Counted from the stretch's first letter, positions 34,561-44,119 are shown. The stretch is DNA of 55,664 bases from Alphaproteobacteria bacterium (GCA_002722515.1 PBMH01000055.1:1-55664); one strand, 5' to 3'. Program-made: numbers and translations. The notes: generated from the letters alone by a model not told the origin.

Positions 34561-35807
34561 GACACACGAGGTTCGTGCAACGCAGCATAGACCCGGAGGG
34601 TCGCGGCACACATTCCAGCCTTGGAGAAATTCTCACGAACATGATCGGCGGCGCGTACTGCCAGCGCCTCTCGCCGGCTTGCATCCAGCGATAGTGCCGA
34701 TTCGAGCGCGTCGGCGAACATGTCGGGATCACCGGGGTTAAACAGCCAACCGGTCTTATCCGCAAGAACCTGTTCTGTCGCGCCACCGTGGTCGGCAACA
34801 ACAACCGGACGCCCCATGCCCTGGGCCTCGGCGATCACCCGCCCAAATGCCTCAGGGTCGGTCGATGCCGAGACTACCACGTCCGACAGCATGTATGCCG
34901 CAGGCATGTCGTTGCAATGTCCGACAATCTGTACATTTCCGGCCAACCCCTTATCCGAGATATTTTTTTCCAGCTCCCGGCGATAGGCATCCCGCCCCTG
35001 ATCAGATCCAATTAAAAGCCCTGTAATAAGAAAATCATCGGTGCCGCGCCGCGCACGGAGCCGGGCCAAGGCTTCTATAAACAACAGCTGGCCCTTCCAG
35101 CGGGTCAAGCGGCCGGGCAGAACCACAACCGAATGCTCGTCCGCCAAGCGCCAGCGCGCGGCTAGGTCCACCATACGGCTCGGGTTGAATCCCTCAGCAT
35201 CGAAGCGTGCAGTGTCGATGCCGCGCGGAATTGTCTGGACCCGGTCATCTGGCACCCCGTAATGTTCTTTCACATGAGCGGCTATAAATCGCGAATTTGC
35301 AATAACGATGTCGCCGTCGGCCATTACGGCATTGTAACGCTTCTTAAGGGCGCCAAACATTCCCTCACCGAAATTGTAAGTGCCATGGAACGTCGTGACG
35401 AAAGGTAATCCCGCGGCGCGTGCCGCAGCACGGGCGCTCCAGGCCGGCGCTCGGGAACGTGCGTGCACCAGCTCAACATTTTCTACTTCGATGAGCTCCG
35501 CCAAGCGTGCCATGTTGCGTCTGATCGTCAGCGGATTCTTCGACTTCAGCGGCAGCTCAACATGACGAATTCCACTTCGCTCGAGCTCAACCACCTGGCG
35601 CCCGCCGGACGAGGCCACGATCGCGTTCTTCCCAGCTAGAACCAGAGCCTCGGCTACATCGATAGCGCTTCGCTCAACACCACCGCCCCCCACTTCGAGC
35701 GAGGGCAAAACCTGCAGGACAACCGGCAGCCGCGCTGCCGTCGCGCGCACCGTAGCTGCGCTCGCCGCATCCTGTTCCTTGGTGCTAATCTCGGAGACGT
35801 CGTTCAT
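34557..35807 (-). CDS. Glycosyltransferase family 4
   Basis: 416-residue GT-B glycosyltransferase. N-terminal domain with GGVERSAIDVAEALVLAG near residue 40, HARSRAPAWSARAAARAAG near 115, and C-terminal donor-binding GT4 domain with VVLPGRLTRWKGQLLFIEAL near 230 and EAFGRVIAEAQGMGRPVVVADHGG near 320 (the E-x7-E motif). Likely transfers a sugar to lipopolysaccharide core or another surface glycan. It begins the GT4-GT9 pair and is transcribed divergently from the alpha/beta hydrolase with 20 bases between starts. Confidence 0.9.
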   Translation of the reverse strand: MNDVSEISTKEQDAASAATVRATAARLPVVLQVLPSLEVGGGGVERSAIDVAEALVLAGKNAIVASSGGRQVVELERSGIRHVELPLKSKNPLTIRRNMARLAELIEVENVELVHARSRAPAWSARAAARAAGLPFVTTFHGTYNFGEGMFGALKKRYNAVMADGDIVIANSRFIAAHVKEHYGVPDDRVQTIPRGIDTARFDAEGFNPSRMVDLAARWRLADEHSVVVLPGRLTRWKGQLLFIEALARLRARRGTDDFLITGLLIGSDQGRDAYRRELEKNISDKGLAGNVQIVGHCNDMPAAYMLSDVVVSASTDPEAFGRVIAEAQGMGRPVVVADHGGATEQVLADKTGWLFNPGDPDMFADALESALSLDASRREALAVRAADHVRENFSKAGMCAATLRVYAALHEPRVS

Positions 35808-35827
35808 CCAACCAAGTTCTTATTCTG

Positions 35828-36679
35828 ATGATTCCTGCCAGTATCCAGATCGTCAATGCCCCTGACGGTACCGGCCTCGCATATTGCGCGACGCCGGCGC
35901 AAGCGCCAGAGATAGAAACACGCATCAACACAGCCCCCGGTATCGTTTTTCTAGGTGGCTTTATGTCCGATATGAACGGGAAAAAGGCAACCGCTTTGGA
36001 GGCTTGGGCGAGAACGAGAAGTCGGGGCTTCCTCCGTTTCGACTATTCCGGCCACGGGGAATCGGAAGGTGCATTTCGCGACGGCACCATTGGTCGTTGG
36101 CGCGACGACGCTCTGACAGTTATCCGCCATGCAGGGCAGACGGTGTCAGGATTGGAAAACCAGCTGGTACTCGTCGGTTCCTCCATGGGCGCCTGGATTG
36201 CAATACTTGCCGCACGCGCCCTCAACACCGAGCACTCAGGCCCCCGGGTCACCGGTCTGGTGACCATTGCTGCAGCGCCTGACTTCACCGACAACCTTCT
36301 ACCCGAGTGGCTCGGCACCGAGGCGCGGAAGCAGATAGAGGAGACGGGAACATTTGCAACCCCCTCGGAATATGCCGATACGCCTTATTTAATCACGCGG
36401 TCATTATTGACCGAGGGCAGAAACCACCTGGTGCTCCGTAAACCTCTGGATCTCGATATTCCCGTGCGGTTGATCCACGGCATACTCGACCTCGATGTAC
36501 CATGGATCCAATCCCAAAAACTGATGGAGACGCTTAGTTCCACCGATGTCGAGTTGATACTCGTCAAGGACGGGGACCATCGCCTGTCGAAGCCGCCGGA
36601 CCTGGATCGAATGACAGAAATCGTCGAGCGCCTGTGCGATCAACTCGCATCACGCAACGCTGCCAGCCCCGTCCGATAG
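35828..36679 (+). CDS. Alpha/beta hydrolase, ABHD10-like
   Basis: 283-residue hydrolase. FLGGFMSDMNGKKA near residue 40 is the oxyanion-loop strand, DYSGHGESEG follows near 77, nucleophile elbow VGSSMGAWIA near 121 (Ser), acid in IHGILDLDVP near 222, and His in KDGDHRLS near 257. The pattern matches the alphaproteobacterial relatives of ABHD10 (thioesterase-type). Substrate unknown. Its 3' end overlaps that of the epimerase-like gene by 40 bases on opposite strands. Confidence 0.83.
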   Translation: MIPASIQIVNAPDGTGLAYCATPAQAPEIETRINTAPGIVFLGGFMSDMNGKKATALEAWARTRSRGFLRFDYSGHGESEGAFRDGTIGRWRDDALTVIRHAGQTVSGLENQLVLVGSSMGAWIAILAARALNTEHSGPRVTGLVTIAAAPDFTDNLLPEWLGTEARKQIEETGTFATPSEYADTPYLITRSLLTEGRNHLVLRKPLDLDIPVRLIHGILDLDVPWIQSQKLMETLSSTDVELILVKDGDHRLSKPPDLDRMTEIVERLCDQLASRNAASPVR

Positions 36680-37515
36680 TCGGGATAGGCCAATTCGACG
36701 CCAAGTTCATCCTTAATACGCTCATTCGACACCCTCTTGGATTCGGCATAGAAGCTGCGCCCAAACGCCGACAGCTCCGCATTGGAATAGGGAATTCCAG
36801 GCGGCACCACAACTCCAAGAAGTTCGCAGGCATAAGCCACCACATCCTGAGGCGGCGCGGGGTAATCATCACAGATATTGTAGGCGGCGCCCGGGTTTGG
36901 GCGATCGATCGAGGCCTCGAGAATGGTTGCAATATCCGCTACATGGGCACGACTGAATACTTGCCCTTTCTTGATCACGCGCCGAGCTCGCCCCGACTGC
37001 ACCGTCTCCAGCGCATTTCTCCCGGGACCATAAATTCCAGCGAGGCGAAACAAGTGTACGGGAAGACCGTACTCCCGCCAAAGACGGCACCAACCTGCCT
37101 CTGCATCCACCCTCCGTCGGCCGCGCTCAGTTGCCGGAGTAAGCTCCGATGTCTCGTCCACCCAGCCACCGCCGCGGTCGCCATAAACGCCGGTGGTAGA
37201 TAGGTATCCCGCCCAAGCGATGCTGGACGCCCGAGCTGCAATATCGCGGCCATGCAGGTTCAGGACCGGATCACCGTCCGCACCCGGCGGCACCGATATC
37301 AGGAGACTGCTGACCCCGTCTAACGCGTCATTGACATTCGTCATCGGTGTAGAACCGTCAAACCGGAAAGCTGTGATCCCCGCAGCGCGGAGCTCCGCGA
37401 CCTTGTCATCACTGCGCGCCGTCGCGCGGATGTCCCAACCGTCTGCCCGCAGACGATCCGCAAACACCCTTGCGCTGTAACCCAAACCAAAAACGAAAAG
37501 AGTCTGCGACGTCAT
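36640..37515 (-). CDS. NAD(P)-dependent epimerase/SDR-like protein (YeeZ-like)
   Basis: 291-residue extended-SDR/YeeZ-like protein. Opening LFVFGLGYSARVFADRLRADGW contains the G-x-G-x-x-A nucleotide motif, and YLSTTGVYGDRGGGWVDE near 110 includes the Ser/Thr-Tyr region, although the classic YxxxK is not obvious. LAGIYGPGRNALE near 165 is typical of the group. ATG 37515 has AAGG 5 bases upstream; a frame extension to 37641 is not used. Role unknown. Convergent overlap with the ABHD10-like gene. Confidence 0.8.
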   Translation of the reverse strand: MTSQTLFVFGLGYSARVFADRLRADGWDIRATARSDDKVAELRAAGITAFRFDGSTPMTNVNDALDGVSSLLISVPPGADGDPVLNLHGRDIAARASSIAWAGYLSTTGVYGDRGGGWVDETSELTPATERGRRRVDAEAGWCRLWREYGLPVHLFRLAGIYGPGRNALETVQSGRARRVIKKGQVFSRAHVADIATILEASIDRPNPGAAYNICDDYPAPPQDVVAYACELLGVVVPPGIPYSNAELSAFGRSFYAESKRVSNERIKDELGVELAYPDYRTGLAALRDAS

Positions 37516-37612
37516 AGAAACCTTGATGATCAGTGGCGGTGAACAAATGTTCGCATTTTGCACCGGCCATGTCGTGCTACTAGACCGGAGCAACAGAATA
37601 GGAGCCCGCACG

Positions 37613-38401
37613 TTGCGCCGTCTATCGTTCGAAGACTTCACCCTGATTCTTGCCCTATGCTTAATTACTGCTGTGGGCTTTCCCTCCCCGGGACGTTCTC
37701 AGACCAACTACTCCGAGATGGAAGTCAAACAAGCCTACCAAGCCTGTCTGGACGGTTCGCATCGCGATCCTGAGGCTAAGTTCGAGGCGGCCATTGCGTG
37801 GCGCGACGAGGGGGGTGGTCCACCGGCCCGACATTGCGTGGCCCTAGCACTGTTCGACCTCGGTCAGTTTAAAGAAGCCGCCACGCGCTTAGAAGCGTTG
37901 GCCGCCGAAATGCCGATAGCATCCGCACGGGAACAATCGGCCATCCTCGGACAGGCTGGCAGCATCTGGCTGCACACAGGCAACCTGACGCGCGCCCACA
38001 CAATCCTGAGCCAGTCCCTAGAGTTGGATTCTAACGACCCCGAAATCTGGATTGATCGCGGCGATGCCCTCGCACGCGGCGGCGAATACTGGGATGCAGT
38101 GGATGACTTCTCCGCCGCCCTCGACCTAGACGAAAATCGACTGGATGCTTTGGTTTTTCGCGCAGCCGCCTACCGGCTACTGGGGGTCAATGATTTGGCG
38201 CACGACGACATCATCCGCGCCCTCGAACTCGACAAAGACAACCCCGACGCGCTGATGGAACTGGGTGCCGTCCACGCAGGGCTTGGCAACTTCGATGCGG
38301 CTCGAGAGGCCTGGCTCCGCGTCTTATCAGTCGCACCCGGATCACGGCCCGCCGCAGCAGCCAGACAAGCGCTGCAAAGGATGGACGTGAAGGTGGAGTA
38401 A
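37613..38401 (+). CDS. Exported TPR-repeat protein
   Basis: 262 residues, with a signal peptide (RRLSFEDFTLILALCLITAV) followed by at least three tetratricopeptide repeats (residues about 120-240, for example AEILIDRGDALARGGEYWDAV-type units, ending before RQALQRMDVKVE). The start is placed at a TTG at 37613 because AGGAG precedes it by 8 bases and it gives a clean signal peptide; a frame start near 37523 has no site and would overlap the divergent epimerase promoter. Probably periplasmic or envelope-associated. No enzyme domain is visible. Confidence 0.72.
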   Translation: MRRLSFEDFTLILALCLITAVGFPSPGRSQTNYSEMEVKQAYQACLDGSHRDPEAKFEAAIAWRDEGGGPPARHCVALALFDLGQFKEAATRLEALAAEMPIASAREQSAILGQAGSIWLHTGNLTRAHTILSQSLELDSNDPEIWIDRGDALARGGEYWDAVDDFSAALDLDENRLDALVFRAAAYRLLGVNDLAHDDIIRALELDKDNPDALMELGAVHAGLGNFDAAREAWLRVLSVAPGSRPAAAARQALQRMDVKVE

Positions 38402-38442
38402 GTCATCTTTTCAGATGGCAGGTGTCTTGTTTTATCGAAGCC

Positions 38443-39126
38443 TCAGAAATCCGGATCTGCATAGTGCTTGGGTGGCGGAATACCAGGAATATGGTCGGCG
38501 AGAATAGGCCGCATGCTGGGCCGCGACTTGATCCGCGCGTACCAGCTCTTGGCCTCCGGATACTCTTCCCAAGGCACATCACCAACATAGTCAACACAGG
38601 ACAACTGTGCGGCTGCCGCGATATCTGCAAGTGTGAAATTCGCACCCGCTAACCAGTTACGGCGCTCGATCAGATACTGCACATAGGCGAGATGAGTGCC
38701 TATATTGGCGTGCCCGGCGCGAATCGCTAAAGATGACGGTGAGCCCAATCCCAGAAACCGCTTATTGATCTTTTCATCGACTAGGTTCGCCGTTACCTCG
38801 CGCTGAAACTTCAGATCGAACCAGGCCGTCATACGGCGTGCCTCTGCGCGGGCCTCAGGATCCTCTCCGAGGAGGAAAGGCTCCGGAAAGGTCTCCTCCA
38901 GATATTCGCTGATGGCAGCGGAATCTGAAAGCACGAGCGGTGGGCCCTCCTCGCCGTTCGCCACGAGCAGAACCGGGACCTCGCCTGCAGGGTTCAACGC
39001 GAGGAATTCCTCGCGGCGTTCCCAGACCTTTTCGATCTCGAGTTCGAACGAGAGCTTTTTCTCCGCGAGCATGATTCTTACCTTGCGCGCGAAGGGGCAA
39101 AGCCAAAGATGATAAAGCGTTCGCAT
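38443..39126 (-). CDS. fzlA: FzlA-like glutathione S-transferase family protein
   Basis: 227-residue GST-fold protein. N-terminus RTLYHLWLCPFARKVRIML, then NPAGEVPVLL and ISEYLEETFPEPFLLGEDP; the C-terminus ends RPSMRPILADHIPGIPPPKHYADPDF-like, a tail I associate with FzlA, the FtsZ-binding division protein of Caulobacter that couples constriction to wall synthesis. FzlA lacks GST activity but keeps the fold. The nearby uppP, also needed for wall synthesis, supports the call. A general GST is the alternative. Confidence 0.75.
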   Translation of the reverse strand: MRTLYHLWLCPFARKVRIMLAEKKLSFELEIEKVWERREEFLALNPAGEVPVLLVANGEEGPPLVLSDSAAISEYLEETFPEPFLLGEDPEARAEARRMTAWFDLKFQREVTANLVDEKINKRFLGLGSPSSLAIRAGHANIGTHLAYVQYLIERRNWLAGANFTLADIAAAAQLSCVDYVGDVPWEEYPEAKSWYARIKSRPSMRPILADHIPGIPPPKHYADPDF

Positions 39127-39251
39127 AATATTAAAGAGCCTAGCCGAAACGCACGATTCAAGGAAAGCGACGACGGAACATTCCAGTCGAGCAATGGGAG
39201 CGAAATATCGCTACGCTACGCTTGTTGTATTTTCTCGGAGGACACAGGGAT

Positions 39252-40091
39252 ATGAGCAACCACCTAACCCGCAAAACAATTGTGAAGCGCCTTCACGCCG
39301 AACGCGATGCCGGCCGAAACATCTACGACGCGCTTTGCGGCTCAGGCATTACTGCAAAGATGGCAGCTCGCGCCGGGGCAGACATGATCACCACCCACAT
39401 CCTAGCGTATTTCCGCATGCAAGGACTGAGCTCCATGGCGGGCTACCTCCCGATCGCGGATGCTAACGCCATCACACTCGAATTGGGCGAGCGCTCATTG
39501 CTCAATGTGATCGACGACTGCCCTGTCATCGCTGGCATTCTTTGCGCTGATCCAACCCGCGACATGAACCGCTTCGTCGACCGGCTGGCAGCCGCCGGAT
39601 ATCACGGAGTTATGAACTGTCCGACCGTCGCTCTGATTGATGGTAAATTCCGTTCCGATCTTGAGGAAACCGGTACCGGCTACGCCCGTGAAATAGAGGT
39701 GCTGGGTTACGCCAGCAGCCGGGGCCTCTTCACCAAGGCATTCTGCACCACACCGGAGGAAACGCTGGCGATGGCCGAGGCGGGCGTCGACAACCTCATC
39801 ATACATTTTGGCAATTCCTCGGGCGGCACCATCGGCTCAGAAACGGTAATGAACTATGATGAGGCCGCCCAGCGGGTCGCGGCCTGCACGAGCGTGCTGG
39901 ACGGCAAGTATGCCGACCGCATCATCACCTGCCATGGCGGCTCGATCGAGACGCCCGGGCATTTTGAAGACTTTATTAATCTGGCGCCCCGGCTTGACGG
40001 CTATGTCGGCGGCTCATCGGCCGAACGATTTCCGATCGAAGATTCTGTTACCGCAGTAACAAAGGCCTTTAAGGCCGTGAAAGTGCGCTAG
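39252..40091 (+). CDS. Phosphoenolpyruvate hydrolase-like TIM-barrel protein
   Basis: 279-residue protein of the PEP-hydrolase (TIM-barrel, PF09370-type) family. MAARAGADMITTH near residue 38, GYLPIADANA near 66, VIAGILCADPTRDMNRF near 92, NCPTVALIDGKFR near 120 and IITCHGGSIETPGHF near 230 are the shared segments. Members hydrolyse C-O or C-P bonds of phosphoenolpyruvate-like compounds or are uncharacterised. ATG 39252 has GGAGG 10 bases upstream; a frame extension to 39222 is not used. It faces away from fzlA and has no operon partner. Confidence 0.75.
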   Translation: MSNHLTRKTIVKRLHAERDAGRNIYDALCGSGITAKMAARAGADMITTHILAYFRMQGLSSMAGYLPIADANAITLELGERSLLNVIDDCPVIAGILCADPTRDMNRFVDRLAAAGYHGVMNCPTVALIDGKFRSDLEETGTGYAREIEVLGYASSRGLFTKAFCTTPEETLAMAEAGVDNLIIHFGNSSGGTIGSETVMNYDEAAQRVAACTSVLDGKYADRIITCHGGSIETPGHFEDFINLAPRLDGYVGGSSAERFPIEDSVTAVTKAFKAVKVR

Positions 40092-40247
40092 CTGCGCCCG
40101 CCCTTGGGCCCAGACCGATAGCCCTGAAGGCAGAACTAAAAACCATCCGAACTAAGAGTAGTGGCGTCAATTAAGACGCCGATCGAGAACCCCGCACAGA
40201 TTTAGGACGATCAAGATAATCGAGACTGCGACGAGAAGGCTCGTGAA

Positions 40248-41246
40248 TCAAGCCCGTCGCTGATCGTTCTGGCTGCCGGCGCCCAAGGTTCGACCGAGAA
40301 AGTTCGCGACATCATTGACCAGTCGTTTCGCCTCATCGATGACTGGCGAATAGCCGAAAAATGCATGCATAACACCCGGGTAAACCTCGAGCGCGAAAAA
40401 ATGCTTAGCCTCCTTCAAGGTCGCTGCGAAGGTTAGGGAATCGTCACGGATCGGATCGAGTTCGGCTGCCGCCACAAAAATCGGCGGCAAGCCCGCGGGA
40501 TCGGCATTCACGGCAAAGACACGCGAGTCAGTGCGATCGTCGGCGTTCGGCACATAACCGTCATAGACCATCTGCACATACTCGCGAGTGAACATGAAAT
40601 CGCCACCGCCGAACTCCTTCATGGATCCAGTTTCTAGATTGTAGTCGAGAACACCGTAGAGCGAGGAAATAGCTTTCAACAGTCCTGGGCGGCCCTTATT
40701 GCGCAAGGTAATCGCGGCACCAAGCGAGACGCTCGCGCCAGCCGACGCACCGCCGATCGCTATGCGATCAGCGTCGAGCGCCCAGTCGCCAGCATTCTCC
40801 GCAAGCCACTCGAGTACTGCGACGACTTCGTCGATAGGGTCGGGGAACGTGTGTTCGGGCACATGAACATAGTCGGCGCTGATGATAGCCCCACCCCAGG
40901 ACGCCGCTATCTCGCGCATCTGGCGATCATTCGAAAGCGGGCCGCCTATGCGAAAACCGCCGCCGTGGAGATACACAAAAACGGGAAGGTTACCCTCAGC
41001 TTTCGGTCGGTAAAATTGCACCGGCACATCTCGGAACGGGCCCGGAATCGTTCGTGCCTCATTAGTGTCCATCTCAGGCCCGCCCCTGTTCCAAACCGCA
41101 CGTACGGCCTCAGCGTGCGCGCGCACCTCGTCGATGCCTTCACCGGGCGTGCCAAGCGCGGCGGCGATCTCGGCGTTGCGTTTCAGCGCCTCTAACTGCT
41201 GTGGGTGAATACGGTCGGTCGGCTTGACTATATTGTCGTTTGGCAT
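40248..41246 (-). CDS. Alpha/beta hydrolase, hormone-sensitive lipase family esterase
   Basis: 332-residue carboxylesterase. The oxyanion motif HGGGFRIGG stands near residue 95, nucleophile motif GGASAGAS near 163, acid in AAELDPIRDD near 262, and His in GVMHAFFG near 293. This set defines family IV (HSL) esterases. The preference is expected for short acyl esters. No signal peptide. About 155 bases without any gene lie between it and the PEP-hydrolase-like gene. Confidence 0.88.
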   Translation of the reverse strand: MPNDNIVKPTDRIHPQQLEALKRNAEIAAALGTPGEGIDEVRAHAEAVRAVWNRGGPEMDTNEARTIPGPFRDVPVQFYRPKAEGNLPVFVYLHGGGFRIGGPLSNDRQMREIAASWGGAIISADYVHVPEHTFPDPIDEVVAVLEWLAENAGDWALDADRIAIGGASAGASVSLGAAITLRNKGRPGLLKAISSLYGVLDYNLETGSMKEFGGGDFMFTREYVQMVYDGYVPNADDRTDSRVFAVNADPAGLPPIFVAAAELDPIRDDSLTFAATLKEAKHFFALEVYPGVMHAFFGYSPVIDEAKRLVNDVANFLGRTLGAGSQNDQRRA

Positions 41247-41441
41247 ACTGCCCTACTTCGGATAAGCATCAGCTGTTTTCTGGACACTAGCATTTCGAAC
41301 CGCCAGGACAACAACTCTCGGTTAGTTTCTGCCTAATCTGAAAGAGTACGGCGATCATCGGCTACGGCGCGTAATCGCTTATCCCAATGCAACAACCGAG
41401 TGCTATAAATCGATCTTGTCCTCGCGTTAGAACTGGGTGCT

Positions 41442-42245
41442 ATGCCGCTTTTCGAAATCGCCATTATTGCCATCATCCAGGGCATCACCGAATTCCTGCC
41501 AATCAGCTCGTCCGGCCACCTGCGCCTTGGTTCGGAGATGCTTGGACTATCAGAGAACACGCTCATCCTCGACGTAGCGGTCCATGTGGGCACGCTTTTC
41601 GCTGTCGTGGTCTATTTATGGCGCGACCTTCTATTCATTCTGCTCGGCCTCTGCGAAAATCTGCGAGGACGCAGACATGACGGCAGTCGGCTTGCCGGTT
41701 ACCTTGTCATCGCTACGATTCCCGTTGTGATCGCGGGTTATTTCGCCGAAGGCCTGGTTGAGCATCATCTGCGTGCACTTGAGGTTGTGGGTTGGACGAC
41801 GCTCGGCTTCGGTATCCTGCTTTTTCTTGCGGACCGCATGGGCATGACTATCCTGCGGGTTGACCATCTCTCGATCCCACATGCGCTGACCATCGGAATC
41901 GCGCAGATCCTAGCGCTGGTGCCAGGCACCAGCCGCGCCGGTATCACCATCACCGCTGCGCGCTTTCTCGGCTATGATAGGCGCGAAGCCGCGCGCTTCT
42001 CTATGCTGATGTCAATTCCGGCGATCGGTGGCGCCGGCTTACTGATTGGTCTGCGGTTGGTCGAGACCGACAACCCAGTTCTTACCCATGGCGTACTAAT
42101 AGCGGCGGCCCTATCCTTCGCGACGGCGCTGGTCACGATCGTATTGTTCCTGCGTTGGCTGCGCTTCGCAGGCTTAGGGCCGTTCGTAATCTACCGAATT
42201 GTGCTCGGCGGCCTTATTTTGGGGTGGGTATACGGTGCAATCTAA
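41442..42245 (+). CDS. uppP: Undecaprenyl-diphosphatase
   Basis: Integral membrane enzyme recycling undecaprenyl diphosphate to the monophosphate carrier for peptidoglycan and LPS. Motif 1: GITEFLPISSSGHL near residue 12-25 (catalytic Glu and Ser); motif 2: LVPGTSRAGITITAARFLG near 160-178, followed by RREAARFSMLMSIPAI. 267 residues and several hydrophobic segments match BacA/UppP. Start ATG 41442. It is 18 bases from the stop of the NDUFA9-like gene. Confidence 0.96.
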   Translation: MPLFEIAIIAIIQGITEFLPISSSGHLRLGSEMLGLSENTLILDVAVHVGTLFAVVVYLWRDLLFILLGLCENLRGRRHDGSRLAGYLVIATIPVVIAGYFAEGLVEHHLRALEVVGWTTLGFGILLFLADRMGMTILRVDHLSIPHALTIGIAQILALVPGTSRAGITITAARFLGYDRREAARFSMLMSIPAIGGAGLLIGLRLVETDNPVLTHGVLIAAALSFATALVTIVLFLRWLRFAGLGPFVIYRIVLGGLILGWVYGAI

Positions 42246-42263
42246 CTCCGCGATCGTAGGTGT

Positions 42264-43217
42264 CTATTGCGCGATCGATGCTCGTCCAAGCCGACCACCG
42301 CGCCGATAGCGGTGGAGATAAGTTGGTAGGATAGCCTGCATAGAGGTTGGAGAGACCCCGAGATCGGCTAGTGTCGCCGCATCGGATCCCACCACATTGT
42401 CGGTGCGCAGGGAGCGCATCTGATCAGGTGTCACCGGCGGATTCGGCAGGATGCTCAGCAGAATCGCTTGAATATCACCGACGAAGAACGGGATTGGCAA
42501 AAGTAGACGCCGGCGGCGAATTTCGCCTAGCATCAGTTCCATTAGTTCTACAAAACTGCATACCTGCGGCCCACCCAACTCGAAGGTCTTCCCGCTTTTC
42601 CCGGGGTCGGTCAGCGCAGTGACGATCGCATCCGCGACGTCAGCGGCATAGACCGGCTGGAAGAGGGTCTTGCCGCCGCCGAACAGAGGCAAGGCCGGCG
42701 ATAAGCGTGCTAGTCCCGCGAACAAGTTAAAGAACCCATCCTCCGGGCCGAATATGACAGACGGGCGCATCACCACGGCGTCCGAATAAGCGCCGAACAG
42801 CGCCGCTTCGCCCGCGGCCTTAGAGCGCGCATATTTTGATCTTGCATTTAAGGCTGCTCCAATTGCGGAGACATGCACCAATGATTTTACCCCGGCGCTG
42901 TCCGCAGCGATCGCGATCGCTGCAGGCGCATCAACATGTATGGCCTTGAAGGTCTGGCCGCCACGCTCGGCCAGAACCCCCACAAGATTGACTACTGCAT
43001 CCGCACCATCGACCGCACGCGCCACCGCAGCTGCATCAGTTACATTGCATGCGAAAGGCGTAACCTGGCCGACCTGCCCCAGCGTCCGAAGGTGCTTTGC
43101 CGCCTCGGGGTCACGCACAGCAACCAGTATAGTCATATCTAGATCGGCCAAGCGCTCTACCACGTAACGACCGAGGAAACCCGACCCGCCAAACACCGTC
43201 ACCCGGCATACCGCCAT
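42264..43217 (-). CDS. NDUFA9-like NAD(P)-binding protein of the complex I-associated family
   Basis: 317-residue atypical SDR. N-terminus VTVFGGSGFLGRYVVERLA carries the G-x-x-G-x-x-G motif, SKYARSKAAGEAAL near 130 contains the Tyr-x-x-x-Lys pair (YARSK), and VMRPSVIFGPEDGFFN near 155 is typical of the NDUFA9 group. In mitochondria NDUFA9 stabilises complex I; bacterial relatives are mostly inferred. ATG 43217 has GGAG 7 bases upstream; a longer frame to 43280 is not used. Converges with uppP. Confidence 0.83.
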   Translation of the reverse strand: MAVCRVTVFGGSGFLGRYVVERLADLDMTILVAVRDPEAAKHLRTLGQVGQVTPFACNVTDAAAVARAVDGADAVVNLVGVLAERGGQTFKAIHVDAPAAIAIAADSAGVKSLVHVSAIGAALNARSKYARSKAAGEAALFGAYSDAVVMRPSVIFGPEDGFFNLFAGLARLSPALPLFGGGKTLFQPVYAADVADAIVTALTDPGKSGKTFELGGPQVCSFVELMELMLGEIRRRRLLLPIPFFVGDIQAILLSILPNPPVTPDQMRSLRTDNVVGSDAATLADLGVSPTSMQAILPTYLHRYRRGGRLGRASIAQ

Positions 43218-43342
43218 CTCATCACTCCACCTGTGCTCCGCTTTCGCGAACTTGCCGCTGTATAGCGCTGGGTCACTCATTCTGCCAAGCTCAGTTGACA
43301 GGCAAGTAAACCGGGTTTAGCAAGCGCCCGCTTGGTGCGCGT

Positions 43343-43996
43343 ATGCGCCCCACAATTACACCGGACGGCATCGTGGATATAGAGCTACATCAGAACGACC
43401 TACCCGACAGCATCGATCTGGGTAAAATTATCGCTGTGGACACCGAGACCATGGGCCTCAATCTACTGCGGGACCGACTATGCCTGGTGCAGCTGTCGGC
43501 CGGGGACGGGGTCGCTCACCTAGTCCAGTTCCCGGCCAGCCGGGGCGACAAGTACGACGCCCCTAACCTTAAGGCGCTGTTAGCCGACCGTCACCGCATC
43601 AAACTGTATCATTTCGCCCGCTTTGATTTGGCAGCAATCAGCCAGTACTTAGGGGTTAGCGCAAGCCCGGTCTACTGCACCCGCACAGCGTCGCGTCTCG
43701 TGCGCACGTTTACCGACCGCCATGGCCTGAAGGATCTCTGCCATGACCTGCTGCGCGTGGATATCTCCAAGCAGCAGCAATCCTCGGACTGGGGTGCCGA
43801 CAATCTCAGCCGCGAACAGCTGGAATATGCCGCGAATGACGTCCTCTTCCTGCATGAAATCAAACTTCGTCTAGATGACATGCTTGCACGTCACGAACGA
43901 ACGGAGTTGGCCCAAGCCTGTTTCGACTTCCTGCCTGCGCGCGCCGCGCTGGACCTAGCTGGCTGGCCAGAAGTCGACCTGCTGGCACATAGTTGA
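43343..43996 (+). CDS. rnd: Ribonuclease D-type 3'-5' exonuclease
   Basis: 217-residue DEDDy exonuclease. ExoI DTETMGLNL near 36, ExoII in YHFARFDLAAI near 93, and ExoIII YAANDVLFLHEIKLRLD near 160 with the Tyr. It lacks the C-terminal HRDC domains of E. coli RNase D (375 residues), a shorter form common in alphaproteobacteria. Acts in tRNA and small RNA 3' trimming. ATG 43343 has no strong site. Same direction as kdsD, 123 bases downstream. Confidence 0.87.
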   Translation: MRPTITPDGIVDIELHQNDLPDSIDLGKIIAVDTETMGLNLLRDRLCLVQLSAGDGVAHLVQFPASRGDKYDAPNLKALLADRHRIKLYHFARFDLAAISQYLGVSASPVYCTRTASRLVRTFTDRHGLKDLCHDLLRVDISKQQQSSDWGADNLSREQLEYAANDVLFLHEIKLRLDDMLARHERTELAQACFDFLPARAALDLAGWPEVDLLAHS

Positions 43997-44119
43997 CATC
44001 ACTCCGTGTCGGAACGACGCAATCGCGGTTGCGGAATTGACGATTCAAAGTCCACGACCCATACTACAACTAATTGATTCACGGAGATTTCTCGCGTATC
44101 TCGTGGATCGGCTCAACGC

